Positions 52,690-62,002 of a stretch of DNA of 64,000 nt are shown here, in pieces. The DNA is from G020348385 sp964538085 (lineage in GTDB: Bacteria > Acidobacteriota > Aminicenantia > Aminicenantales > Aminicenantaceae). The translations under genes were made by a program, and so were the position numbers. The notes under the pieces were generated by a model. It was not told the origin of the DNA and did not search any database. It worked only from the letters and a program-made list of their open reading frames with translations. The DNA lies in NCBI GenBank assembly GCA_964538085.1, contig CAZIDF010000004.1:124001-188000 (forward strand). The letters are read 5' to 3'. The first letter of the stretch is position 1. Each line of letters opens with the position of its first letter.

Positions 52690-54753
52690 ATGGGGAAAAA
52701 ACTCCTCCCGTTCCTTTTGCTTCTGTTCCTCTTTTCCTCTCCTCATGCGGCGCATCAAACGGATTATGAGGATCCGTCTCTGCCAGTTTACGAGTTTGAG
52801 GTCATCAGCGATTGGCTAAAAATGAAGGATGGAGTGCGGCTTTCTGCAACCATATTCAAACCGATCGGCAAGCAGGAGAGTGAAAAATTTCCGGTTCTTT
52901 TCGAATTCCTCCCTTACCGGAAGGATGACTCATTCTATCTCCGGGACTATCCTCTCTACAGTTATTTTGCCCGCCGTGGTTATGTGGCTGCAAAAGTCGA
53001 CATCCGAGGGACCGGTTCTTCTGAAGGGATGGTACCGCCCCGCGAGTACTCTGAAGAAGAACTGGAGGATGCGGTTGAATGCATCCGGCAGCTTTCCCAG
53101 GCGCCTTGGTCGAATGGCCAGGTCGGGATGTGGGGCATTTCTTGGGGGGGATTCAATGCTATCCAGGTCGCCATGCGCCGCCCTCCGGGATTGAAGGCGA
53201 TCCTGGCCATGGATGCGACAGATGACCTTTACCATGATGATGTCCATTATATCGATGGCGCCTTCCATATCGATCAGTATGAACTCTCCATCGACACTGA
53301 TTTGGGCCTTCCCAGATCGCCGGATTATCTGCTCGATGACGATTATTTTAAAAACCGCTTCAATGCCTATCCATGGTTTTTGACCTACCTCAAGCAACAG
53401 AAGGATGGAGAGTTTTGGCGCAAGACTTCTCTCCGCTGGAACTACCAGGCTATTCAGATCCCGGTCTATTTGATCGGCGGACTGCTGGATGGCTACCGGG
53501 ATAGCATCCCGCGGATGCTGGAAAACATGAATGTTCCGTTGAAGGCCGTCATCGGACCCTGGCCACACGCTTGGCCCGATAATGGAGTACCAGGACCGAA
53601 TTATGAGTGGCGGCGCGAGATAGTCCGTTGGTGGGATTTTTGGCTGAAGGGAAAGAATAGCGGAATCATGGAGGAACCCCGGTTTGCCGTTTATGTGAGG
53701 GATTCTCATCTTCCCGATGTTCGCTTGCAGACGACGCCAGGCCACTGGCGGTATGAGGAATGGCCGATCCTTAGAACGGACTGGATGACGCTTTATCCAG
53801 GCGAAAACCATCTGCTGCAATCATCTCCCGGAGATACTCTCGTTGAACGACTGCGGTATGTTCCCAGCAGCGGTATCGCGGCTCTTTATTGGTGGGGAGA
53901 CCCGACTGGAGATATGCGGCATGAGGATGCCGAGAGCCTCGTTTATGACAGCGAAAGACTCGAAGAAGGGCTTGAGATCATCGGATTTCCTCATGTGCGA
54001 TTGCGCGCTTCCGCCGATGCCAAGCTGGCGCACTGGATCGTTAGGCTGGAGGATGTGTTTCCCGATGGAAGCGTTTCCCTGGTCGCAGGAAGTTTGCTCA
54101 ATGGCGCGCAACGGAACTCGAGGCTCTATCCCGAATATCTCAATCCAGGTGAAGTGTACGAGCTTGAACTCCCTCTTCATTTTACGACATGGACTTTTAA
54201 ACCAGGGCATCGCATTCGCCTGGCGATTTCCAATGCCCTGTTCCCGATGATCTGGCCCACTCCCTATCCGATGACCACACAGTTGTTCTTGGGTGGGGAA
54301 TTCACCAGCCTTAAGCTTCCTGTGATTCCTTTTGCCCAAAGGCCGATTCCGAATTTTTTTCCTCCTGAAACGCGGGAAGAAAGGCCGGATGCCCGCCCAT
54401 TAGAAGGCCTGGGATGGCCCTACAAACACACAGTTACGCGAGACCTGGATCGATCCACCACAACGGTTGAGCTGGAAGCAGAAAAACAGTGGGAAATCCA
54501 GGAGCGAAGGTACACATCCATCGAAAAAGTGGCCTATCAAACGAATGACCGGAATCCGGCCAGATCCAGTTTTTTTGGGGAAGGAGGATATATCCTTCAT
54601 TTTAAAGATCGCGTTTTAGAGTTGAAACTGCTTATCTCCGTCGATTCGGATGAACAATATTTCAACGTGAGGATCGTTCGCCAGATTTTCGAACAGTTCA
54701 AGCTCGTCAAAGAGCGCCAATGGGAAGCTTCCCTCCCTCGGGAATTCCAGTAG
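52690..54753 (+). CDS. Exported CocE/NonD-family hydrolase (X-Pro dipeptidyl-peptidase-like)
   Basis: ATG 52690 begins MGKKLLPFLLLLFLFSS, a Sec signal; the longer frame upstream is not supported. The alpha/beta-hydrolase nucleophile is GMWGISWGGFNAIQ (Ser of GISWGG), the acid is in YLIGGLLDGYRDSIP and the His in VIGPWPHAWPDNG. The C-terminal beta-sandwich (X-Pro peptidase C domain) follows. About 687 residues. Acts on peptides or esters outside the inner membrane. Convergent with polA, 23 bases apart. Confidence 0.85.
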   Translation: MGKKLLPFLLLLFLFSSPHAAHQTDYEDPSLPVYEFEVISDWLKMKDGVRLSATIFKPIGKQESEKFPVLFEFLPYRKDDSFYLRDYPLYSYFARRGYVAAKVDIRGTGSSEGMVPPREYSEEELEDAVECIRQLSQAPWSNGQVGMWGISWGGFNAIQVAMRRPPGLKAILAMDATDDLYHDDVHYIDGAFHIDQYELSIDTDLGLPRSPDYLLDDDYFKNRFNAYPWFLTYLKQQKDGEFWRKTSLRWNYQAIQIPVYLIGGLLDGYRDSIPRMLENMNVPLKAVIGPWPHAWPDNGVPGPNYEWRREIVRWWDFWLKGKNSGIMEEPRFAVYVRDSHLPDVRLQTTPGHWRYEEWPILRTDWMTLYPGENHLLQSSPGDTLVERLRYVPSSGIAALYWWGDPTGDMRHEDAESLVYDSERLEEGLEIIGFPHVRLRASADAKLAHWIVRLEDVFPDGSVSLVAGSLLNGAQRNSRLYPEYLNPGEVYELELPLHFTTWTFKPGHRIRLAISNALFPMIWPTPYPMTTQLFLGGEFTSLKLPVIPFAQRPIPNFFPPETREERPDARPLEGLGWPYKHTVTRDLDRSTTTVELEAEKQWEIQERRYTSIEKVAYQTNDRNPARSSFFGEGGYILHFKDRVLELKLLISVDSDEQYFNVRIVRQIFEQFKLVKERQWEASLPREFQ

Positions 54754-54776
54754 ACTGTTTCTTGGGAAGATAGGGC

Positions 54777-57464
54777 TTATTTCGCTTCGGCCCAGTTGGC
54801 TCCCCAACCGAGGCGGACCTTCAATGGAACCTTCAACGGATAGACATTTTCCATTCTTTCTTTCACCAGAGTTTCTGTTTTTTCTATCTCTGACTTGGGG
54901 ACCTCGAAAACCAATTCGTCATGGACCTGGAGGATCATTTTCGCTCTGAGTCCCTGCTCATTGATGTCCTGCCAGATATCGATCATAGCCTTTTTCATCA
55001 GGTCTGCGGCTGTGCCCTGTATCGGAGTGTTCAGAGCGATACGCCTCCCGAACTGTTGGCCGGTCCTGTCTTTGTGCCTAAGCTCAGGGACTGGCCTGAT
55101 GCGTCCGAACAGTGTTTTTGCCACACCGCTCTCGAGAGCATCGGTAACGCTTTTTTCCAAATATTCTCTCACTTTTGGGTACTTTTCGTAATAGAGATCG
55201 ATGAAGGCTTGTGCTTCTGCGTTGGATGCGCCCAGCTCTCTTGCAAGAGAATAGGCAGAAGCCCCGTAAATGATGCTGAAATTGATTATTTTTGCCCGCC
55301 TGCGCTGCTCTTCGGGAAAGAGTGTTGTGGAGTCGGCAAAAACCCGTGTTGCAGTCTCTTGATGGATATCATGATCGTGCAAAAAAGTTTCGATCAATCC
55401 CTCGTCCTCCGAGAGATGAGCCAAAACTCTAAGCTCGATCTGGGAATAATCAGCGGAGAGAAAAAGGTGTCCTTTTTCGGGAATGAAAGCCTGCCGGAAA
55501 CGAGGGCCCCATTCTCCACGAGCGGGGATATTCTGGAGGTTAGGATCGCTTGAAGAAAGCCTTCCTGTGGCAGCGACAGTTTGGTTGTAAGAAGTATGTA
55601 TCCTCCCTGTTTCGGGATGGATCAAAAGGGGGAGAGCGTCAGCATAGGTGGACTTGAGTTTGGCCAATTGCCTGTACTCCAGCGCATGCTGGGCTATCGG
55701 GAAATTTTGTGCCAGCTCTTGGAGAATGGCGAGACTCGTGGAATATCCCTTTGTTTTTTTCGTCCTTCTCGAGGTGGGGAGTCCCATTTTTTCGAACAGC
55801 ACCGTGGCCAGCTGAGCCGGAGAATTGAGGTTGAATTCCTCCCCGCTTATTTCGAATATTTTCTTTGTCAGACGATCCAGAGACTCCTGGATTTCCTCGC
55901 TAAGATCCTTCATTTTGGCCGGATCGATCTTCACTCCCCATGTTTCCATATCCGCAAGGACAGTGATCAACGGAAGGTCGAACTCCCTATAGATGCTATC
56001 CAGCTTTTGCTCCTTGACTTTTGGCCAAAGTTGTTCGCTGAGGGTCATGGCAAAATCTGCATCCTGACAGGCGTAAGGAACCACCCGTTCGATTTCCACT
56101 GCGTTCATCGTCACCTGGTTTTTTCCTTTCCCGACGACCTCCTCGTAAGGAATTGTTTTTTTCTTCAGGAAATTCAGGGCCAATTTCCCCAGATTGTGTT
56201 TTCCCCAGTTAGGCTCCAGCAGATAGGAAAGGATCATGGTGTCCAGATCGATCCCTCGGAGCTCCATCCCTTCTCTTCGAAGCACGATGAGGTCATACTT
56301 GATATTCTGACCGATTTTCTTGATCTGGTCATCCGACATCACCGGTTGGAGAATTTTGAAGGCTTCCACTATAGAAAGTTGCGGGGGAGCGTCAACGTAA
56401 TCATGGCGAAGAGGAAGGTAGTAGGCTTGATCGGGCGTGACAGAAAAGGACATACCCACCAAATGCGCTCGTGTGGGTAGCGGGCTATCCGTTTCTGTGT
56501 CGAGAGATACGGCTTTTCTCTTTTTTATCCGGGAGACAAGCCTGTTAAGTTCTTCCGATTTAAAGAGGGCATGGTATTGCTTGTCGGATTTATCTTGCCT
56601 GTCCAGGTATTCCGAAAGCATCCCGGAGAATTCCAGCTCCTGGAGCAGAGGAATGAGATCTTCATAACTGGGCTCAGAAATGGAAAAATCCTCCAAACCG
56701 AAGGGGACATCCAAATCTTTCTCGATGGTCACCAGTTGCCGGCTCATTTCGAGCTGTTCTAAATTTTCTTCGATATTTTTTCGCAGCGGAGGTTTAGGAA
56801 TTTGATCGATGTTCTTCAGCATGTTCTCCAGCGTATGGAATTGGCGGACCAGAGTTTTGGATGTTTTTTCTCCGACACCCGGGACACCCGGAACATTGTC
56901 CGATGGATCTCCCCAGAGTGCCAGGACATCCACGACCTGGGAAGGGAGAACGCCGAACTGTTCTTCCACGGCTTTTTTATCCAGGTGAATCTCTTTGGCT
57001 GGGTTGTAAAGGGTCGTCCAGTCATCGACCAGTTGGAAGAGGTCCTTGTCTGTGGAAACGAGGACGGCATGAATCTTTTTTGCAGAAGCCTTTTTTGCAA
57101 GACTGCCGAGAACATCGTCTGCTTCGTATTTTTCGTGCTCCACGATGGGGATATGCATGGCTTCGAGGATTTTTTTCAAGACGGGAATTTGGATGGACAG
57201 ATCTTCAGGCATAGGTTTGCGGTTTGCCTTGTACGCGTGGTATGTTTCGTGGCGGATGGTCGGGCCCTTTGTATCGAACACGATTCCTAGGTGGGTCGGG
57301 CCCTCCTTTTCCTGAAGTTTTTTTATCATGCTGAGAAAACCGAAGATGGCATTGGTGGGGAATCCGTGGGAGTTGGAGAGGTGCCTGATAGCGTAGTAGG
57401 CCCGGTAAAGAAGCGAGTGTCCATCGATCAAAAAAAGTCGTTTCTTACCCATGATCAACCGCAT
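54777..57464 (-). CDS. polA: DNA polymerase I
   Basis: 895 residues. N-terminal 5'-3' exonuclease: LFLIDGHSLLYRAYYAIR and VSTDKDLFQLV. The 3'-5' exonuclease keeps the acidic residues: SLDTETDSPLP, GQNIKYDLIV and YACQDADFAMTL. The polymerase has LSADYSQIELRVLAHLSED, INFSIIYGASAYSLARELG and LQVHDELVFEV. ATG 57464 or ATG 57452 (both in frame). No strong ribosome site. The upstream small gene is 44 bases away. Confidence 0.97.
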   Translation of the reverse strand: MRLIMGKKRLFLIDGHSLLYRAYYAIRHLSNSHGFPTNAIFGFLSMIKKLQEKEGPTHLGIVFDTKGPTIRHETYHAYKANRKPMPEDLSIQIPVLKKILEAMHIPIVEHEKYEADDVLGSLAKKASAKKIHAVLVSTDKDLFQLVDDWTTLYNPAKEIHLDKKAVEEQFGVLPSQVVDVLALWGDPSDNVPGVPGVGEKTSKTLVRQFHTLENMLKNIDQIPKPPLRKNIEENLEQLEMSRQLVTIEKDLDVPFGLEDFSISEPSYEDLIPLLQELEFSGMLSEYLDRQDKSDKQYHALFKSEELNRLVSRIKKRKAVSLDTETDSPLPTRAHLVGMSFSVTPDQAYYLPLRHDYVDAPPQLSIVEAFKILQPVMSDDQIKKIGQNIKYDLIVLRREGMELRGIDLDTMILSYLLEPNWGKHNLGKLALNFLKKKTIPYEEVVGKGKNQVTMNAVEIERVVPYACQDADFAMTLSEQLWPKVKEQKLDSIYREFDLPLITVLADMETWGVKIDPAKMKDLSEEIQESLDRLTKKIFEISGEEFNLNSPAQLATVLFEKMGLPTSRRTKKTKGYSTSLAILQELAQNFPIAQHALEYRQLAKLKSTYADALPLLIHPETGRIHTSYNQTVAATGRLSSSDPNLQNIPARGEWGPRFRQAFIPEKGHLFLSADYSQIELRVLAHLSEDEGLIETFLHDHDIHQETATRVFADSTTLFPEEQRRRAKIINFSIIYGASAYSLARELGASNAEAQAFIDLYYEKYPKVREYLEKSVTDALESGVAKTLFGRIRPVPELRHKDRTGQQFGRRIALNTPIQGTAADLMKKAMIDIWQDINEQGLRAKMILQVHDELVFEVPKSEIEKTETLVKERMENVYPLKVPLKVRLGWGANWAEAK

Positions 57465-57508
57465 GTGTTATATAACAATGGATCTGATAGGATCGAAAGG
57501 ATAAAGAT

Positions 57509-57760
57509 TTACAGGGGATCAAATTTTCCTTCTGCGATCTCCCTCAAAATCGCGCTGTGCTGTTCTTCGACGATCGCCTTGATCTTTTTTTGGAGATCAG
57601 GACTGTCGAGAAGAGAGGTGTAAAAGGTCTTCCTCGAGGACAAAACCTGGCCGGACTTGTAAAGTGTCGATTCAACATAATTGGCCGTCCTTCCTTTGTC
57701 CTGTGTTTGGACGTGAAAATCCACTCCTCTTCTTGTCACGGTCGTGTTAAATCCTGCCAT
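57509..57760 (-). CDS. Small conserved-looking protein before polA
   Basis: About 83 residues from ATG 57760, with AAAGGTGG just upstream; an earlier ATG at 57772 is possible. Product begins AGFNTTVTRRGVDFHVQTQD, then ANYVESTLYKSGQVLSSRKTF and ending AILREIAEGKFD. Strand-rich first half, helix second half. I do not recognise it. It lies between a consensus promoter (57771-57798) and polA, so it is probably the first gene of the polA unit. Confidence 0.6.
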   Translation of the reverse strand: MAGFNTTVTRRGVDFHVQTQDKGRTANYVESTLYKSGQVLSSRKTFYTSLLDSPDLQKKIKAIVEEQHSAILREIAEGKFDPL

Positions 57761-57770
57761 TCCACCTTTC

Positions 57771-57798
57771 ATTATACTCCCCGCGAAAAGAATATCAA
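57771..57798 (-). promoter_or_regulatory. Consensus promoter before the small gene and polA
   Basis: TTGATA and TATAAT on the minus strand, 16-base spacing. The start falls only about 4 bases before the ATG 57760, so the transcript has almost no leader. Confidence 0.65.
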
Positions 57799-57894
57799 GC
57801 CACTCCTGCACCCCAGGATAATTTTTTCATTAGCGTATTTGGCCTTTTGCTGAATCGGCCTCGTTTTCCAAAGGATCGGACGCGGGTCTTGGAA

Positions 57895-57922
57895 TTGACA
57901 AAGTAAGGCAGGATGGTATAAT
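57895..57922 (+). promoter_or_regulatory. Consensus promoter of the fatty-acid operon
   Basis: Perfect TTGACA and TATAAT with a 16-base spacer (57901-57916), 26 bases before the yceD ATG. Strong. Confidence 0.8.
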
Positions 57923-57948
57923 AGAATGACTTTTTTAGAGAGAAAAGA

Positions 57949-58467
57949 ATGATTGTAGATATTGACAGACTCCCCAGAGAAGGGCTCAAGATCAGTAAAA
58001 ACTTTGAGCTCTTTCATGATGAAATCGTCGAAGAGGATGCGGTTTTCCTCCTCCCTTTGCATGCGGATATTACCATTAAAAAAATCGGAGAGGAAGTCTA
58101 TGTGAAAGGCAAGATCAAAACGCTCCTCAGTTTTGTGTGCAGTCGATGTCTTGTCCCCTTCGAGTTTCCTGTGGACTCCCATTTTGATCTGGTTTATCTT
58201 CCTGAAGAACTCGAGGTGGCGAGAGAGGAGTTGAATAGCGACGATCTGGAAATATCTTTTTATTACAGCAGGAAGATCGACTTGAAAGAAGTGGCATTGG
58301 AACAGTTGAACTTGACTTTTCCTATCAAGCCCCTTTGCTCTGAAACATGCCAGGGGATCTGTCCTGTGTGTGGAAAAAACATCGACAGCGGAGATTGTTC
58401 TTGCTTGACCAAGGACTCCGACTCTCGGCTTGAGAAATTAAAGATTTTTTTGAAAGACAAAAGGTAA
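57949..58467 (+). CDS. yceD: DUF177/YceD-family protein
   Basis: 172 residues. SFVCSRCLVPFEFPVDSHFD and LCSETCQGICPVCGKN, then CSC, are the DUF177 cysteine blocks. YceD is widely found before rpmF and is linked to 23S rRNA accumulation in plants and bacteria. The stop is immediately followed by the rpmF ATG. First gene of the operon. Confidence 0.9.
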   Translation: MIVDIDRLPREGLKISKNFELFHDEIVEEDAVFLLPLHADITIKKIGEEVYVKGKIKTLLSFVCSRCLVPFEFPVDSHFDLVYLPEELEVAREELNSDDLEISFYYSRKIDLKEVALEQLNLTFPIKPLCSETCQGICPVCGKNIDSGDCSCLTKDSDSRLEKLKIFLKDKR

Positions 58468-58650
58468 ATGGCTAATCCAAAAAGAAGACATTCCCATTCA
58501 AGAAAAAAGAAAAGACGTGCGCATGATGCCCTTGAAGTCCCTTCCCTTTCTCTTTGTTCCAACTGCGGAAGCCCAAAAATGCCTCATCGGGCCTGTCCAG
58601 AGTGTGGGCACTACAAAGGACGGCAGGTGATCGAGGGATCAGAGGAATAA
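58468..58650 (+). CDS. rpmF: 50S ribosomal protein L32
   Basis: 60 residues. ANPKRRHSHSRKKKRRAHDA start and the zinc-ribbon CSNCGSPKMPHRACPECGHYKGR (two CxxC) are typical bL32. Placed directly between yceD and plsX, a conserved order. Confidence 0.97.
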   Translation: MANPKRRHSHSRKKKRRAHDALEVPSLSLCSNCGSPKMPHRACPECGHYKGRQVIEGSEE

Positions 58651-58663
58651 CGAAGAGGGGGTT

Positions 58664-59668
58664 ATGCGGGTTGCTGTGGATGCTATGGGTGGGGACTTTG
58701 GCCCCAAAATCATGGTTGAAGGAGCCCTCAAGGCAGCACATGAATATAAGATCGAGGTTTTTTTAGTCGGCGCCGAGGATTTGATCCGAAAAGAAGTCGG
58801 CCATTCTTTCCCATCGGGTTCGAAAGTATCCATCGTAAACGCGGCCGAAGCAATCGGTATGGGAGAGGGACTCCTTTCCTTTCGGAGGAAAAAACGTTCT
58901 TCCATCCGCGTGGGGACTCAAATGGTAAAAGACGGCAAAGCGGATGCTTTTGTCAGCACAGGAAACACGGCCGCTGTCGTTTATATCTCGAGAAAAGTCT
59001 TGGGCCATCTCCAGGGAATCCATAAACCCGCTCTATCGCTTCTCGTTCCCACGTTAAAAGGATTGACACTTCTTGTTGATGTCGGAGCCAATGTGAACTG
59101 CCGGGCCTATGACTTGCATCAGTTCGCGGTGATGGGGCATATATTCATGAAAAATGTTTGCCAAATTGAAAATCCGCGAATCGCCCTGATGAGCATCGGG
59201 GAAGAAGAGACCAAAGGGAATGATCTGATAAAGGAAGTTTTTGAGCTACTCCAGGCCTCACCGCTCAATTTTATTGGCAACGTGGAAGGGAAAGATATGT
59301 ATACGGGCAACGCCGATGTGATCGTCAGTGACGGATTCACCGGTAACATCGCCCTGAAAGTCAGCGAAGGGGTTGTGGAAACGGTTTTGAGCATGGCCCG
59401 TACTGAAATTATGCGGGATTTTTTTTCCAAGATCGGTTTTTTTTTGATGAAGAGAAACTTGAAGAAACTTTACAAGCGGCTGCACTATGCTGAATATGGG
59501 GGTGCTCCGCTGCTGGGATTGAACGGGGTCTGTGTAATTGGACATGGTCGGTCCAACCCAACCGCTGTGAAAAACGCGATTAGATTAGCCAAAGATTTTG
59601 TAGCCAGTAAAGCGGTCGAGAAAATCCAGCACGAAATGGTGGGTTTTTCTCAAGGATTGGCGACGTAG
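58664..59668 (+). CDS. plsX: Acyl-ACP:phosphate acyltransferase
   Basis: 334 residues. RVAVDAMGGDFGPKIMVEGAL is the signature N-terminus; SVHA-like region DAFVSTGNTAAVV and SDGFTGNIALKVSEGVV are also conserved. Makes acyl-phosphate for PlsY and thus phospholipids. Eight bases before fabG. Confidence 0.97.
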   Translation: MRVAVDAMGGDFGPKIMVEGALKAAHEYKIEVFLVGAEDLIRKEVGHSFPSGSKVSIVNAAEAIGMGEGLLSFRRKKRSSIRVGTQMVKDGKADAFVSTGNTAAVVYISRKVLGHLQGIHKPALSLLVPTLKGLTLLVDVGANVNCRAYDLHQFAVMGHIFMKNVCQIENPRIALMSIGEEETKGNDLIKEVFELLQASPLNFIGNVEGKDMYTGNADVIVSDGFTGNIALKVSEGVVETVLSMARTEIMRDFFSKIGFFLMKRNLKKLYKRLHYAEYGGAPLLGLNGVCVIGHGRSNPTAVKNAIRLAKDFVASKAVEKIQHEMVGFSQGLAT

Positions 59669-59676
59669 AGGAAAAA

Positions 59677-60417
59677 ATGGATTTTTCAGGGAAAGTATCG
59701 ATCGTTACAGGCGCATCGCAGGGTATCGGAGAGGCCATCGCTTTGGATCTTGCACAAAATGGGTCTCAGACCATCCTGGTCGATATTCAAAAAGAAAAAC
59801 TGGATGAAGTGGTTCATAAGATCGAGGGCAGAAAGGGGAAAGCCTATGCCTATGAGGCTGACGTTTCGGATACGGCGCAGATCATGGAATTGGTGGAATC
59901 TTTGATCCAGAATCATGGGGAGCTCCATCACCTTGTCAACAATGCTGGAATAACTCGGGACAATTTATTGATGCGGATGAAAGAGGATGAGTGGGATACT
60001 GTTTTGGCGGTCAACCTTAAAGGTGTTTTCAATTTTTCTAAAGCTGTGATCCGGCACATGATGAGGAATCGTTATGGCCGTATCGTGAACATTTCCTCTG
60101 TGGTGGGCTTGATCGGGAATCCCGGCCAAACGAATTATGCGGCTTCCAAGGCGGGTGTTCTCGGACTCACCAAGTCGTTGGCCAGAGAGGTGGCATCTCG
60201 GGGAATCACCGTCAATGCCGTCGCTCCGGGTTTCATCGAAACGGCTATGACAGAAAGCCTCCCCGAGGAAATTCAAAAACAATTTCTCGATGTCATCCCG
60301 ATGGGAAGGTTCGGAACAGCACAAGAAGTCGCTCAAGCCGTCAGATTTCTGATTTCAGATGAAGCTTCTTATCTGACAGGCCAGGTTATCAATGTCAACG
60401 GCGGTTTATTTATGTAG
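59677..60417 (+). CDS. fabG: 3-oxoacyl-ACP reductase
   Basis: 246 residues, short-chain dehydrogenase. GASQGIGEAIALDLAQ is the NADPH loop. NNAG (VNNAGITRDNLLMRM) and the YAASKAG catalytic Tyr-Lys (NYAASKAGVLGL) follow the catalytic Ser (ISSVVG). C-terminus YLTGQVINVNGGLFM. Standard FabG. Confidence 0.97.
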   Translation: MDFSGKVSIVTGASQGIGEAIALDLAQNGSQTILVDIQKEKLDEVVHKIEGRKGKAYAYEADVSDTAQIMELVESLIQNHGELHHLVNNAGITRDNLLMRMKEDEWDTVLAVNLKGVFNFSKAVIRHMMRNRYGRIVNISSVVGLIGNPGQTNYAASKAGVLGLTKSLAREVASRGITVNAVAPGFIETAMTESLPEEIQKQFLDVIPMGRFGTAQEVAQAVRFLISDEASYLTGQVINVNGGLFM

Positions 60418-60452
60418 CCGTTTTATTTACAAATTTTACGAAGGAGGACAAG

Positions 60453-60701
60453 ATGGATAGAGAAGAACTGTTGAAAAAAGTGAAGGCCATCGTTTCTGAC
60501 AAACTCAGCATTAGCGAAGAGCAGGTTACCGAAGATGCGTCTTTTACCGAGGATTTGGGTGCCGATTCTCTGGATACCGTGGAACTTGTCATGGCACTTG
60601 AGGATGAGTTCGACATGGACATTCCCGATGAAGATGCAGAAAAATTGGACACTGTCGGGAAAGCGATGGATTATGTTCTAGGCCATCTCACCAAGAAATA
60701 A
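60453..60701 (+). CDS. acpP: Acyl carrier protein
   Basis: 82 residues. The phosphopantetheine site is ADSLDTVELVMALEDEF with Ser in GADSLD. Acidic, four-helix ACP. AAGGAGG precedes the start. Confidence 0.97.
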   Translation: MDREELLKKVKAIVSDKLSISEEQVTEDASFTEDLGADSLDTVELVMALEDEFDMDIPDEDAEKLDTVGKAMDYVLGHLTKK

Positions 60702-60716
60702 ACTCCAAGTCCTTTC

Positions 60717-61991
60717 ATGAAAAAGCCTGATTTACCCACCAGACAATTCTCTTCGAGGCGGGTTGTGATCACTGGATTGGGATTGGTCTCCCCTCTGGGT
60801 TTGGGTGTGGACAAAAATTGGAATGCGATGCTGGAAGGGAGGAGCGGAATACGCCGGATCACAAAATTCGATCCCGCAGCCTTCTCCAGCCAAATAGCGG
60901 GTGAGGTTCCCGATTTCGATCCGCTTGAGTTCATGGATAAGAAAGAATCCCGGAAAATGGACCCTTTCATTCAGTATGCCGTCGCTGCAGCGGTTCATGC
61001 TGTCGATGATTCAGGTATCAAGAGGGAGGCTTTGGAGGGAAATAGAACGGGTGTTTATGTCGGTTCCGGTATAGGGGGGATCGGAGCGATCGAAGATCAG
61101 CACGAGATTTTGCTCACAAAAGGGCCAAGCCGTGTTTCTCCTTTTTTTCTGATTTCCTCGATCATCAACGAGGCATCCGGTCAGATTTCTATCAGGTATA
61201 AAGCAAAGGGCCCGAATTCGGCAATTGCAACGGCATGTGCCACCGGCACACATGCTATAGGAGATTCCTTCCGGATCATAGCCAGGGGAGATGCCGATAT
61301 CATGCTTGCCGGAGGGGCGGAAGCCCCGATAACGCCTTTGGGCCTCGCCGGGTTTTGTGCCATGCGGGCGCTCTCTTTGAGAAACGATGAGCCTCAAAAA
61401 GCTTCCCGACCCTTCGATGCCCAAAGAGATGGTTTTGTGATAGGAGAAGGGGCCGGCATCGTTGTTCTCGAAGAACTGGGAACCGCAATGAAACGGGGGG
61501 CCCGGATCTATGCCGAGATAGCGGGCTATGGCATGAGCGGAGATGCCTACCATGTTTCAGCACCGTGTTTGGATGGAGAAGGGGCTTATCAAGCGATGAA
61601 AAGAGCTCTGGAAGATGCCCGGATCGCACCTGAAAATATAGAATACATCAATGCCCATGGCACATCCACTCCCTACAACGACAAGATCGAAACAGTGGCC
61701 ATCAAAAGGCTGTTCGGCGATCATGCGCGCAAGATCGGAATAAACTCGACCAAGTCCATGACCGGGCACCTTTTGGGCGCGGCAGGGGGAGTCGAAACAG
61801 CGGCCTCTGCGCTGTGTTTGATGGAGCAGATCATGCCTCCCACCATCAATTATGAGTATCCTGATCCGGAGTGCGACCTGGATTATGTGCCGAACAAGTC
61901 CCGGCCCTCCCGCATCAACTATGCCCTGAGCAACTCTTTTGGATTTGGCGGCACAAACGGAGCTTTGGTGTTCAAGAGGTTTGAAGAATAA
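60717..61991 (+). CDS. fabF: Beta-ketoacyl-ACP synthase II
   Basis: 424 residues. The condensing-enzyme Cys is in NSAIATACATGTHAIGD. The two catalytic His are in YINAHGTSTPYND and SMTGHLLGAAGGVET. FGFGGTNGALVF is at the C-terminus. Follows acpP by 15 bases and ends 11 bases before etfB. Confidence 0.97.
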   Translation: MKKPDLPTRQFSSRRVVITGLGLVSPLGLGVDKNWNAMLEGRSGIRRITKFDPAAFSSQIAGEVPDFDPLEFMDKKESRKMDPFIQYAVAAAVHAVDDSGIKREALEGNRTGVYVGSGIGGIGAIEDQHEILLTKGPSRVSPFFLISSIINEASGQISIRYKAKGPNSAIATACATGTHAIGDSFRIIARGDADIMLAGGAEAPITPLGLAGFCAMRALSLRNDEPQKASRPFDAQRDGFVIGEGAGIVVLEELGTAMKRGARIYAEIAGYGMSGDAYHVSAPCLDGEGAYQAMKRALEDARIAPENIEYINAHGTSTPYNDKIETVAIKRLFGDHARKIGINSTKSMTGHLLGAAGGVETAASALCLMEQIMPPTINYEYPDPECDLDYVPNKSRPSRINYALSNSFGFGGTNGALVFKRFEE

Positions 61992-62002
61992 AGGAGGAAG
62001 TT

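Noticed and set aside
55581..56480. Plus-strand open frame opposite polA
   Set aside because: Antisense to the proofreading and polymerase domains; no ribosome site or recognisable family.
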